A DNA stretch of 64,000 nucleotides, taken from UBA2336 sp036787955 (GTDB lineage Bacteria > Bacteroidota > Bacteroidia > Cytophagales > Cyclobacteriaceae). Where the stretch lies: assembly GCA_036787955.1 (NCBI GenBank), contig DAIQOI010000008.1:62001-126000 (forward strand), written 5' to 3'. The translations under genes were made by a program, and so were the position numbers. The notes beneath the pieces are model-generated. The model ran no database searches, was not told the DNA's origin, and saw only the letters and a program-made list of their open reading frames with translations. Shown one piece after another: positions 45,623 to 54,356 of the stretch (position 1 is its first letter; every line of letters begins with the position of its first letter).

Positions 45623-46033
45623 CGGTCAATGAGGCTAGATGTATTGCAGAATTCAAAAATTAATTGGCCTGAACGAACATGACTAAGTCTCCTTAAGCCA
45701 TCGGGTAGCAGGGTAAAAAAGATAACACATGTTATTCATGAGCCGAAGTCGAATTAAATTTAAGGCACGAATATAGAACTAATCCATGAAACATGTTTTT
45801 CATTCTCCCCCCGAGATAGACGCCCGGGCGCTTACCGGCAAAGGCAGTGGTATGACGGATGCGGCATCCGCAGCAGCTAGTGGAGAAATTTTCACCCATA
45901 AGCAGGTGCTTTCTCGTCCACCGGTCTTTTGGGTTGTTAAGCCGCATGCGCAACTCATATTGATGCACCCCAACAATTTCAGGAGGAAACAGTTTTGACG
46001 TATTTGTGCGAAAAACCAAACATGAATTAAAAA
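45623..46033. other. Gene-free 411-bp gap in glycan locus
   Basis: Between the GT4 gene and the methyltransferase gene there is no supported coding sequence; two short overlapping frames here (45732-46019 minus, 45786-45998 plus) resemble nothing. It contains a 14-bp dyad ATAACACATGTTAT (45722-45735), a 7-bp hairpin CGGATGC-G-GCATCCG (45856-45870) and a C-run at 45814-45819. The dyad could be regulatory for the divergent genes. Confidence 0.5.
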
Positions 46034-46777
46034 ATGCAAAACACTGAATACTGGAAACCTACCAAATACGAGCTGCGCAACGGTAAGTTGCGGGCTTCCC
46101 GCAATGCGCAGCTTGTTTCGGTTTCCTCGCACCTTGTGATTGACATCACTGCCTCATTTTACCAGGCCGCTATACCCTTGCATGCACGTGGCAACCTGGC
46201 CGATTTAGGATGTGGCCACGTTCCTTTTTATATGATATACAAAGACTACGTAACTGATGTGACGTGTATTGACTGGCCCAATACGCTGCATAAAAATCAA
46301 TACCTTGATCTGGAGTATGACCTGAACAAACCCCTGCCCCTGCCCGACAGGCAGTTTGATACAATTATTATTTCGGATGTGCTCGAGCACATTGCCGAGC
46401 CCCATGCATTGTGGGCCGAGATGGCACGCATACTGAAACCGGGCGGAAAGATCCTTTTGAGCGTGCCGTTTCTATACAAAATTCACGAAGCCCCCTACGA
46501 TTATTTCCGTTACACGGAATATGCGCTTAGAAACTATGCAGCAAAACACAACCTGAACGTTGTTGAACTGGAAAGTTTTGGCGGGTTACCCCTGGTATTA
46601 ACCGATCTGTGTGCAAAAATGCTTGTAAAGATTCCGTTCATCGGAAATACGCTTTCATCCGTTATACAATCGCTATGTTTGTGGTTTATCACTACCCGAT
46701 GGGGCAAGCGGATCTCGGCCAGTACCGGCAAAGCCTACCCGCTGGGTTATTTTATGGTTGTTCAAAAAAATGGTTAA
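46034..46777 (+). CDS. Class I SAM-dependent methyltransferase
   Basis: 247 residues. SAM-binding motif I is LADLGCGHVPFY (about 55-66), and post-motif DTIIISDVLEHIAEPHALWAEMARILKPGGKILLSVPF is the standard motif II-III region. The target is unknown, but it is followed after 3 bp by an FkbM-type methyltransferase in a glycan locus, so a sugar is likely. Confidence 0.87.
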   Translation: MQNTEYWKPTKYELRNGKLRASRNAQLVSVSSHLVIDITASFYQAAIPLHARGNLADLGCGHVPFYMIYKDYVTDVTCIDWPNTLHKNQYLDLEYDLNKPLPLPDRQFDTIIISDVLEHIAEPHALWAEMARILKPGGKILLSVPFLYKIHEAPYDYFRYTEYALRNYAAKHNLNVVELESFGGLPLVLTDLCAKMLVKIPFIGNTLSSVIQSLCLWFITTRWGKRISASTGKAYPLGYFMVVQKNG

Positions 46778-46780
46778 AGC

Positions 46781-47524
46781 ATGTTTTGGTTTTTCACCAA
46801 GTGCATTCGCAGATTCGGTGTCGCAGGCGGACTTTTTGTATATGCGCAGGTTAAAATATGCAGGCGACCCGTCATAAACATCCCCGGATACCCGCACCCC
46901 GTTTATTTCCGGCCCGGCACAGCCGATCTCACTACGTTCAGGGAAATATTTTTAAGAGAAGAATACAACCTGGATTTACCTCCATCCTTCCATCCGAAAA
47001 TTATTATCGATGCAGGGGCTAATATCGGTTTTACTTCACTGTACTTTTCACGGAAGTATCCGGACGCATTAATTTTTTCACTGGAGCCCGAACCTGGAAA
47101 TTTTGAATTGCTTAAAAAAAATACCGCAGGCATTCCAAACATAACTGCCATTCAGGCTGCTTTATGGCACGAAGATGGCCTGATCGAAATGGCCGACCAT
47201 GGTTATGGCTTACGGGGTTTTGTGGTTGAAAAACCTTCGGGAAAAAATCAGGCCATCCCGGCCGTTACCCTACCAACACTGATTCAACAATTTAATCTAA
47301 CCGCCATTGACATTCTGAAAATAGACATCGAAGGAAGCGAGAAAGAAATATTCATGGGCAATACGCACTGGCTGCAGATTACCAAATGCATGGTTATTGA
47401 GTTGCATGACCGCCTGAAGCCGGGATGCTCGGACGCAGTACTCCGGGCCGTAAGCAAACATCATTTTACCCGGAAGGCCAAAGGAGAAAACCTGGTATTC
47501 ATGCATCCACAAATTAATTTTTGA
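46781..47524 (+). CDS. FkbM-family methyltransferase
   Basis: 247 residues. The FkbM signature is IIDAGANIGFTSLYFSRKYPDALIFSLEPEPGNF (about 68-101), then LKIDIEGSEKEIF (acidic metal-binding loop) and MVIELHDR. FkbM-type enzymes O-methylate sugars or polyketides; in glycan loci they usually modify a sugar hydroxyl. It overlaps the convergent GT4 gene by 11 bases. Confidence 0.9.
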   Translation: MFWFFTKCIRRFGVAGGLFVYAQVKICRRPVINIPGYPHPVYFRPGTADLTTFREIFLREEYNLDLPPSFHPKIIIDAGANIGFTSLYFSRKYPDALIFSLEPEPGNFELLKKNTAGIPNITAIQAALWHEDGLIEMADHGYGLRGFVVEKPSGKNQAIPAVTLPTLIQQFNLTAIDILKIDIEGSEKEIFMGNTHWLQITKCMVIELHDRLKPGCSDAVLRAVSKHHFTRKAKGENLVFMHPQINF

Positions 47525-48668
47525 GTTTTCTTTTAATAAGTTCATTATAAATCACCTCTAACTTCTCCGTAAGCACAGCAACATTAAACTCCCGCTCTAC
47601 TTTTTCGCGGCCACGCAAACCAAATTTTTCAATTAAATCCTGGTTATCGAGAAGTTTTTTCAAGCAAGTTCGCAGGCTTTCCACGTCATTCTCTTCAGCC
47701 AATAAGCCGGTAACACCGTCCTCAACAAGCTCCGGAATATCTGAATGGCGTGTGGCCACAACCGCCATGCCGGTGGCCATCGCATCCATAATAGCTACCG
47801 GAGTTCCTTCCTTACGGTTATCCGATGTGGTAAGGCTGGCCTGAATGAGTACATCGCATTGATACATTTTCTCGATAACGAAAGCATAAGGCTGATACCC
47901 GTGCCAGGTTAATCTATCAGCAATACCATGCTGTTCGGCCAGCTGCTGTAAAGACTGACGCAGCGGTCCATCGCCAACCAGATCGAGCGTAAAGGCATAA
48001 CTATCCTTTAAATCTGCCAGCGCCCTGATGGCAATCCCCACACCCTTTTTCTCACGCAAACTGCAGGAGGTCATAAAGCGCACGGCTTCGCCTGGCTTCC
48101 GTTGTCGGGGCCTGGCTGCAATTGCTTCGGTATCAATACCCAAGTGATGTATTTTTATTTTGTGTTCTGCACATCCAAGGTGCAACAGTTGCGCTTTCAT
48201 ATAGGGCCCCAGCACAAGAATCATATCAGCCTTAGCAAACAGAGACCGGTATTGTTTTCTGACGAAGGGCTTCATCGGATAATGAAAGGCATCATCGCCA
48301 TAAAAACTGCATACCATGGGTAAGCCGGTTTTCTTTTTAAGCCCAATGAGCTTCACACCATGATATCCGAAATGTACATGAAGCACCTGTGCACCTGATT
48401 TTTTACAAACTGTATTAAAGAAAGGAATATATCCTGCCAGTTTCGAAAAAATAAGCTGCAATACCCGAACTGCTGCATTCAGACTTTCCAGCGTATAAAT
48501 TTTTGGCAACGGAAACAGATGGAGATTCTCAATCTTTCGGGTAATGAAAACCGGTTCAAATGATTTATGACAACGCAGTATGCTGTAAATCCAGTTTTCC
48601 GTAAGTGGCAGGTAACGCGAATTGTAATGCACCACTACCGGTCGCTTATCATTCATTGGTTTCATCAT
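47514..48668 (-). CDS. GT4-family glycosyltransferase
   Basis: 384 residues. GT-B fold with the C-terminal donor region MTSCSLREKKGVGIAIRALADL and PVAIMDAMATGMAVVATRHSDIPELVEDGVTGLLAEENDVESL, the EX7E-containing pattern. The N-terminal acceptor domain has LHVHFGYHGVKLIG. The start could be M1, M2 or M5. It lies directly after the flippase gene (no gap), suggesting one transcript from the far end of the locus. Confidence 0.9.
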   Translation of the reverse strand: MMKPMNDKRPVVVHYNSRYLPLTENWIYSILRCHKSFEPVFITRKIENLHLFPLPKIYTLESLNAAVRVLQLIFSKLAGYIPFFNTVCKKSGAQVLHVHFGYHGVKLIGLKKKTGLPMVCSFYGDDAFHYPMKPFVRKQYRSLFAKADMILVLGPYMKAQLLHLGCAEHKIKIHHLGIDTEAIAARPRQRKPGEAVRFMTSCSLREKKGVGIAIRALADLKDSYAFTLDLVGDGPLRQSLQQLAEQHGIADRLTWHGYQPYAFVIEKMYQCDVLIQASLTTSDNRKEGTPVAIMDAMATGMAVVATRHSDIPELVEDGVTGLLAEENDVESLRTCLKKLLDNQDLIEKFGLRGREKVEREFNVAVLTEKLEVIYNELIKRKLKN

Positions 48669-50117
48669 TTAGTGTATTAAACGCAATGGATCAATCAACC
48701 CCAATTCATGGCGGTAAACCCACAGCAACAACACCAGGCACACTGCACAATAAGCAGCATGAACGAAGTGTTGACTTAAAGGAAGTTTAAGCACTTCCGT
48801 GATTAGAATAACAAGCCCGAATACCACCGGTAATACAATCAGTTTATAGGCATTAAGGTTATTAAAAGCAAAGCGGTTGCGGCTGCCCAGGTAAAGCAAC
48901 AGGATCTCAACCAGTAAGGCAGCAGCCGAAGCCAGAATTACGCCAAACAGTTCTAAGAAGGGTATCGCCAGCATCATAAACCCAATTTTTACTCCCGTAA
49001 CAATCATATAATACACTGGCAAGGGTTTGGTGTACTTCAGCACAGAATAAGGCATGGCCATGTAAAGACGCAAGGGTTTTAACAAGTACATGATTCCGAT
49101 GTAGGGCATCAGCACCAACGCTTCCTGATACCCTGATCTGACCCTGAAAAATCCAAGTATAACCGGGAACAAAAAGATGCAACCTGCCACCAGCACTGCT
49201 GCTGCAGCAGTCAGCCCGTGATAGTAACGGTTAATCTCAATGGTTGTTCCTTTCTTCTGTTGTTCAGCCACGCGGCTAATTACTTTCGGATAAAATGAAT
49301 TGAAAAGTCCGTTCAGTGAATAGTCAACAATCAGCATGCATTTAAAGGCAAAATCGTACACACCCACACGCGAAAGTGGCAAAAAGAAAACCATCAGTAT
49401 CCTATCAAAATAATTTACGGCCCACAGCTGGAGCTGGTAAATAAATGAGTAGGTATTGAACGAAAATGTAGAGCGCAACAGCGGATAGTTAAAACGCGAA
49501 CCAAACTCAAAGTAAATACGGATGAGTGCACCCGTGCCTGAGATGATGGCCGCAGCCGCACGTCCACCAACCGGACCTATCAGGTTATTAGGGAAATAGG
49601 TCAGGCCAGCAATAGTAAGGATGGCAATAAGCGAAAAGTTGAGCAGGTTAGACCAGAAAAACCGCGTGGGTTGCCCGCGGCTTTGCAGCAAACTGGTACT
49701 TACTTTGAACAATGCCTGAAAAGAACCGGTTATTACCGAAAGCATGCCATACGGATAGAAACTAAGCTTCTGTTCGGCAAAAAGCCATGTAAAAATGGCT
49801 TCACCGGTTAATGCAGCTGCACCAGCCACCCCCACACCGAGCAGCAGCATAAAAGAGAAGCATGAGCTGATAAACCCGCTTAGTTTCTCCTTGTCGTGTT
49901 TGAAGTCGTGATAAAAAACGTACAGTGATGCATCAAAACTAAACGTTACAACTATCTGCACCAGCATGGAGATTGCCAGGTAAACGGCAAGCGCCCCAAA
50001 TAATTCAGTGGAGAGGTAGGCCACATAAAACGGCAAGAGCACTACTGCGCTGGCCATGGGCAGTGTGCCGGCCACGGTATATATAATGGAACTTTTAATG
50101 AAATGCCTGCTTATCAA
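48669..50117 (-). CDS. Polysaccharide flippase (Wzx/MATE-like)
   Basis: 482 residues with about twelve to fourteen membrane helices, starting at ISRHFIKSSIIYTVAGTLPMASAVVLLPFYVAYLS. Pattern and length fit the oligosaccharide flippase family that moves lipid-linked glycan units across the inner membrane. No Wzy polymerase or chain-length regulator is adjacent. It sits between two GT4 genes on the same strand. Confidence 0.87.
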   Translation of the reverse strand: MISRHFIKSSIIYTVAGTLPMASAVVLLPFYVAYLSTELFGALAVYLAISMLVQIVVTFSFDASLYVFYHDFKHDKEKLSGFISSCFSFMLLLGVGVAGAAALTGEAIFTWLFAEQKLSFYPYGMLSVITGSFQALFKVSTSLLQSRGQPTRFFWSNLLNFSLIAILTIAGLTYFPNNLIGPVGGRAAAAIISGTGALIRIYFEFGSRFNYPLLRSTFSFNTYSFIYQLQLWAVNYFDRILMVFFLPLSRVGVYDFAFKCMLIVDYSLNGLFNSFYPKVISRVAEQQKKGTTIEINRYYHGLTAAAAVLVAGCIFLFPVILGFFRVRSGYQEALVLMPYIGIMYLLKPLRLYMAMPYSVLKYTKPLPVYYMIVTGVKIGFMMLAIPFLELFGVILASAAALLVEILLLYLGSRNRFAFNNLNAYKLIVLPVVFGLVILITEVLKLPLSQHFVHAAYCAVCLVLLLWVYRHELGLIDPLRLIH

Positions 50118-50148
50118 ACCGGTTAATATTCAGCGCAACATACAAAAC

Positions 50149-51432
50149 CTAAAGGGAATTGAGCAGCCCAACCAATTCACCTGTGAGCGATTTGCGGCTG
50201 TACGATTCGATACCTGTACCGGTGCTGATGGCATCTGTATTTCTCTGCCAATCTGAAAATAAGCGGAGAAGCTCCTCCTTAATAGTTATCGAATTTTTAG
50301 GCTCAATAACCATACCGGCTCCGGTTTTCGCCAAAATCGCAGCCGCATCGCCATCTTCCGGGCCCAGGCCAATAACCGGGCGTTTGGCAGCCAGGTATTC
50401 AAATAATTTTCCGGGCAGGTAAGCTCTGGCCAGGGGAACATCGGGTATAACCAACAGCAGCACATCGGTTTGTGCATACAGTGCCGGAAGTTCGCGGTGT
50501 GGCTTATATCCGCTGAACCGGGTAATTTGTTTTAATGTTTCATCATTCTCAACATAGCTGCGAAAGTCCGGATGTACCTCACCGGTAAAGTCAACGAGTA
50601 CCGCATCTTTAAAAGCTGCGTTTTCCAGGGCAACCTGCTTCACAGCCTCCATAAAGGGCCGCGCATCCTTGACCAACCCCGTATGCCGAATGGTAAACCG
50701 GTTGGTACGTACATATTGTATATCGCTTACATCCGAGTCATCGTAGCCATTGGTTATGCACACCACCTTTCGGTTGGCAAGTTGGCCAAAATGAGCAGCA
50801 AGGCCGGGCGTTACTGTAAGTATGGCATCGGCACGGGTGAGTACTTTCTTTTCAAGGTACTGATGAACTTTTCTTACCGGCCGGCTAACTTGCCATTCGT
50901 CAAGCAGGTGCCACTCGCTCCACGGATCGCGAAAATCGGCTACCCATCTTAAGGCAGGTACCTTCTTTTTCAGGCGCATGCCAATGAGGTGCATGGAATG
51001 CGGAGGACCTGTTGTAACAACATGTGAAATTTTCTCCTGAAGGATAAAGTCTTCCAGGAAGCGAGATGCAGGTGTTACCCAAAACATTCGTGGATCGGGA
51101 ATAAAGAAATTACCTCGGATAAACCTCATTATTTTTTGTGTCCGTGATTTCCCGGACGAGAAAAATATTTTTGCCTTTTTCTCATCTTTGCCTTTTGTTT
51201 TTCCTAATAACCGGTAAGGTTCCCATATTGGCAACCTGAGCACTTCGGCCTCGGGCGGAATGTCTTTCAGCAACGATTCATCACGTAAATCAAATGCGGG
51301 ATTTTCAGGAGTCAGCACATATGGTGTCCAGCCAAACTCTGGCAGATATTTTACAAACTTAAGCCATCGCTGCACACCACTGCCTCCGCTGGGCGGCCAA
51401 TAGTAGGTTACAATTAAAACTTTTTTGGACAT
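50149..51432 (-). CDS. GT4-like glycosyltransferase
   Basis: 427 residues from ATG 51432 (MSKKVLIVTYYWPPSGGSGVQRWLKF, the typical opening; ATG 51453 is also in frame). The C-terminal donor part has ELPALYAQTDVLLLVIPDVPLARAYLPGKLFEYLAAKRPVIGLGPEDGDAA. It closes the glycan locus on the left of the Omp85 gene; the 51433-51673 gap contains a REP-like element. Confidence 0.87.
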   Translation of the reverse strand: MSKKVLIVTYYWPPSGGSGVQRWLKFVKYLPEFGWTPYVLTPENPAFDLRDESLLKDIPPEAEVLRLPIWEPYRLLGKTKGKDEKKAKIFFSSGKSRTQKIMRFIRGNFFIPDPRMFWVTPASRFLEDFILQEKISHVVTTGPPHSMHLIGMRLKKKVPALRWVADFRDPWSEWHLLDEWQVSRPVRKVHQYLEKKVLTRADAILTVTPGLAAHFGQLANRKVVCITNGYDDSDVSDIQYVRTNRFTIRHTGLVKDARPFMEAVKQVALENAAFKDAVLVDFTGEVHPDFRSYVENDETLKQITRFSGYKPHRELPALYAQTDVLLLVIPDVPLARAYLPGKLFEYLAAKRPVIGLGPEDGDAAAILAKTGAGMVIEPKNSITIKEELLRLFSDWQRNTDAISTGTGIESYSRKSLTGELVGLLNSL

Positions 51433-51561
51433 AACGGGCCGCAAGATAGGCATTAAGCAGGTAGCAGTACGTTGCCCGTGTTAGGCCGGGAGTAATTTTT
51501 AAACTTTCAACTTGAAACTTCTGAGAGCGAAACTGAAAGCCATTTACTGCATACAGAACCT

Positions 51562-51586
51562 GCGGCCTGAGCCTGTCGAAGGCCGC
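51562..51586. repeat. REP-like palindrome with CCTGAGCCTGTCGAAGG core
   Basis: Arms GCGGCCT (51562-51568) and AGGCCGC (51580-51586) flank the core. The inner 17-mer CCTGAGCCTGTCGAAGG (51566-51582) is a sequence frequently met between genes in many bacterial genomes. It lies in the 241-bp gap between the GT4-like gene and the Omp85 gene. Only one copy is seen in the window. Confidence 0.6.
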
Positions 51587-51673
51587 GTTTCGGAGAAGCT
51601 ATTAACTGCAGGCAACAGATTATGGACTGCGTGACTGATTTTCCCAACGACCAGCAAGCAAGACGACCCACCA

Positions 51674-53134
51674 TCAGAATTCCTTCTTAATATGGAAGAA
51701 AAGCCCGCTGCGGCCTTCGGCATTGAAGGAATATTCGAACCGCAGCACTACATCGTACGAACTAACGAGGTCCAGACCAACACCAGCACCATATAACCAT
51801 CTGTCGGTAAGGCGCTGGTTCACGTTCAGGTAGTTGTAATATGGGTAATTGCGCACATATCCAAAATCGGCATAGATTTTCACAAAAACCGAAAGGGGCA
51901 AATACTGAAACTGACTAACCGGCATATCTTCCCACTGCCACGTTCGGGAGAAGATGCGTTTCTTAAGGGTCGTCTTATTGAGAAGAAACCATGGGCCTTC
52001 GATTACATATACTTCGTAGCCGCGAACAAAAATTTTATTATAGCCCATGCTTCCGAAATTGAGGTACGGAATATTCTGACGGTTGCTCCAGTAGCCATAA
52101 CTGAGGTTGGAGAGGAAGAAATTTTTTCCAAGGTCGGCAAAACCGGCTATGCTCAGTGAACCATTCAGAACACGCAGGTCACTTCTATTGAACAGGCCGT
52201 TTTGTTGTATCTGAGCCAGCATATAATGCCCTTTGAGCGGATAAGCCGCCACATCACGCCGGTCGGCAATAAACTGATAGTTCAGGAAGTCAAAGCGCTG
52301 GCTCAGTCCCTGCCCTTCACCAAGATAGTTCGGATTAATCATGGCCACCGTGTCGGCAATGCTGGTTAACCTTACACCGTATCTCAGCCGGTGCTGATAA
52401 TAAAATGAGTTGCGGTAGGTGTAGGTTAGTGCTGCACCCCGTGTGTTTCGCAGCAGCATCCGCATTTCCAGAAAGTCGAGTTTATGGTCAACTGTCTGAA
52501 CCGCCAGGTTTTTGTTGTCAATAAAATCAGCTTCCAGAATCAGTCCCTGCTTTTGCTTCCGGTCGAAGTAGGGAACGCGATACGTAAGCTCAAACCGGTT
52601 TACATAACCAAACTGTGCGGTGAGCAGCAGCGTTTCGTTGCGTCCGCGCATGTTGTATTGGTAGAGTTTTAATCCATAATTAACCCGCCTGAAGTCGTGG
52701 TTGTAGTTTTCCCACCACTCATTAAAGTTGCGGTCAGACAGCTGAAAGATGGGCACGGGAAAGGTAAACCAACGCTCACTTACTTCTACGAGCAGGTCCA
52801 TCAGTCCTGGTTGGAGCTCCAGCATCCTGATTTGTACCGAATGAAAAAGATGCAGGTTGAAAAGTTTCTTCTGGTCCTTATCCAGTATTTCGGGCATTTG
52901 ATAATAGTTCACCGAATCGCCCGAACGCAGAGACAACTCGCGCAAAATGATATGCTCGCGGGTAATACGGTTTCCGATGATGAGAATACGGTTAATGCGC
53001 ACCATCCGCGCAGCCGAATCGGCAATCGCCCTGCGGTGCCGGGCACCCCTGAGGGAATCAGCAGGATCAGGAGCTTGCCCGCTAAAAGCACTACCAGAGA
53101 GTAAAATTAAAATACCGCAAATCAGTCTGAGCAT
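51674..53134 (-). CDS. Omp85-superfamily outer-membrane protein with POTRA
   Basis: 486 residues. A signal peptide (about 1-19, ending AFSG) is followed by a single POTRA-like domain (about 46-118, RINRILIIGNRITREHIILRELSLRSGDSVN) and a 16-stranded-like beta-barrel ending KKEF. The final barrel part carries FEYSFNAEGRSGLFFHIKKEF, an end pattern of Omp85 proteins. Compared with BamA (about 800 residues) it is short, so it is more likely a TamA- or surface-antigen-like form. It is 30 bp before lgt. Confidence 0.85.
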   Translation of the reverse strand: MLRLICGILILLSGSAFSGQAPDPADSLRGARHRRAIADSAARMVRINRILIIGNRITREHIILRELSLRSGDSVNYYQMPEILDKDQKKLFNLHLFHSVQIRMLELQPGLMDLLVEVSERWFTFPVPIFQLSDRNFNEWWENYNHDFRRVNYGLKLYQYNMRGRNETLLLTAQFGYVNRFELTYRVPYFDRKQKQGLILEADFIDNKNLAVQTVDHKLDFLEMRMLLRNTRGAALTYTYRNSFYYQHRLRYGVRLTSIADTVAMINPNYLGEGQGLSQRFDFLNYQFIADRRDVAAYPLKGHYMLAQIQQNGLFNRSDLRVLNGSLSIAGFADLGKNFFLSNLSYGYWSNRQNIPYLNFGSMGYNKIFVRGYEVYVIEGPWFLLNKTTLKKRIFSRTWQWEDMPVSQFQYLPLSVFVKIYADFGYVRNYPYYNYLNVNQRLTDRWLYGAGVGLDLVSSYDVVLRFEYSFNAEGRSGLFFHIKKEF

Positions 53135-53164
53135 ACCGGACCTGTGCTTGGGTGCCGGTATGCT

Positions 53165-54277
53165 TTACTCCCTGTTTTGCAGATTTCCGGCTTTGGAGCG
53201 GTAAGCATACACCAGCACAATGATGCCTAAAATTACAAAAGGTATGCTTAGCAATTGTCCCATGTATAGCGGAAGGTCGTACTCAAAATCAACCTGTGGT
53301 TCTTTAAAAAATTCATATACAAACCGCAAGCTCCACAAAATCACCATAAACCAACCGAACAATAGGCCCGGGCGGGTATGTTCTTTGCGGCGGCTCCACA
53401 GGTAAAAAAGGAACAGGAACAGCAGGAACGATGAAGTTGCCTCATAGAGCTGAGCCGGGTGGCGCGGAACCGCCAGGGTACTTAGTATGGCATACCAGGT
53501 ACCATCTTCGTCACGCACCAGATCGTACACAAAGTCACCCTGACTGATGTGCTCGCGCACACGCGCATTGTACATCATTACATCAGAAACTTCATTTACC
53601 AGAAAGCGCCTGAGATTAGGCTCCTCGTAATTTTTCTTCGGATTAAACTGGCACAAAATCTTTATGGGAGGATAAGGATAGCTTTTCGCAGCGCTGTCAA
53701 TTTTTACGTATCTGATGTCAGTAAATATGTCGTTCCGCATAAGCACCTGCGTAACGGGGCGCGCAAAGAATACCCCGTAATTGCTGTGGGTTTGCTTACC
53801 GATAATTTCGGCATTAAAGAAGTTGCCAATTCGTATCAAGGCACCCGTAAGGGCCACAAGTATCACAATGCGATCGAGTATCTGCAGGTAGCTTTGTCCG
53901 GGCTTTTTCTTTCGGGCATATAGCCAAAGTGCTATAAGTATGGCAATGGCTGCCCCATGACTGGCCAGGCCGCCTTCCCAGATCTTCAAAATATCTACCG
54001 GGTTGGCCAGATAACGTTCGGGTTCATAGAAAAACACATGTCCCAGGCGCGCACCTATAATGGTGGCAACAACCATATAGACCGTAAGTGTATCTACATC
54101 GCTTGTTGGTTTTCCTTCCTTTTTGAAGATGTAGTAAAGAATCTGCTGGCTGATTAAAAAGCCGGCTGCAAACAGCAATCCATACCAGCGAAGCGTAAGA
54201 GAACCATCAACAAAGGGAAGCGGTATGGTAAAAATTTCAGGGCTACCATTCCAGATAATAAAACTCAGAGCCGACAT
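53165..54277 (-). CDS. lgt: Prolipoprotein diacylglyceryl transferase
   Basis: 370 residues with about seven membrane helices. The conserved HGAA (107-110) and RIGNFFNAEIIG (149-160) hold the catalytic His and Arg. A periplasmic insert of about 80 residues (about 185-265) is longer than in E. coli Lgt and normal for Bacteroidota. It attaches diacylglycerol to lipoprotein Cys, consistent with the several lipoproteins seen in this window. Its promoter box is at 54306. Confidence 0.94.
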   Translation of the reverse strand: MSALSFIIWNGSPEIFTIPLPFVDGSLTLRWYGLLFAAGFLISQQILYYIFKKEGKPTSDVDTLTVYMVVATIIGARLGHVFFYEPERYLANPVDILKIWEGGLASHGAAIAILIALWLYARKKKPGQSYLQILDRIVILVALTGALIRIGNFFNAEIIGKQTHSNYGVFFARPVTQVLMRNDIFTDIRYVKIDSAAKSYPYPPIKILCQFNPKKNYEEPNLRRFLVNEVSDVMMYNARVREHISQGDFVYDLVRDEDGTWYAILSTLAVPRHPAQLYEATSSFLLFLFLFYLWSRRKEHTRPGLLFGWFMVILWSLRFVYEFFKEPQVDFEYDLPLYMGQLLSIPFVILGIIVLVYAYRSKAGNLQNRE

Positions 54278-54305
54278 AGCGATTGGAGTTTACGAACAAT
54301 GGGCG

Positions 54306-54313
54306 CAAATATA
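54306..54313 (-). promoter_or_regulatory. -7 box for lgt
   Basis: The minus strand reads TATATTTG, a perfect TAnnTTTG. The expected start near 54300 is about 23 bases before the lgt ATG at 54277. A clear -33 TTG is lacking. Confidence 0.45.
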
Positions 54314-54356
54314 AGAGTATAGTTGTTGAATGGAAGCCTCTGTGGTAATTTGTTCT

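Noticed and set aside
45732..46019. 95-residue minus-strand and 70-residue plus-strand frames in the glycan locus gap
   Set aside because: The two overlap each other and neither shows a domain or a start context.
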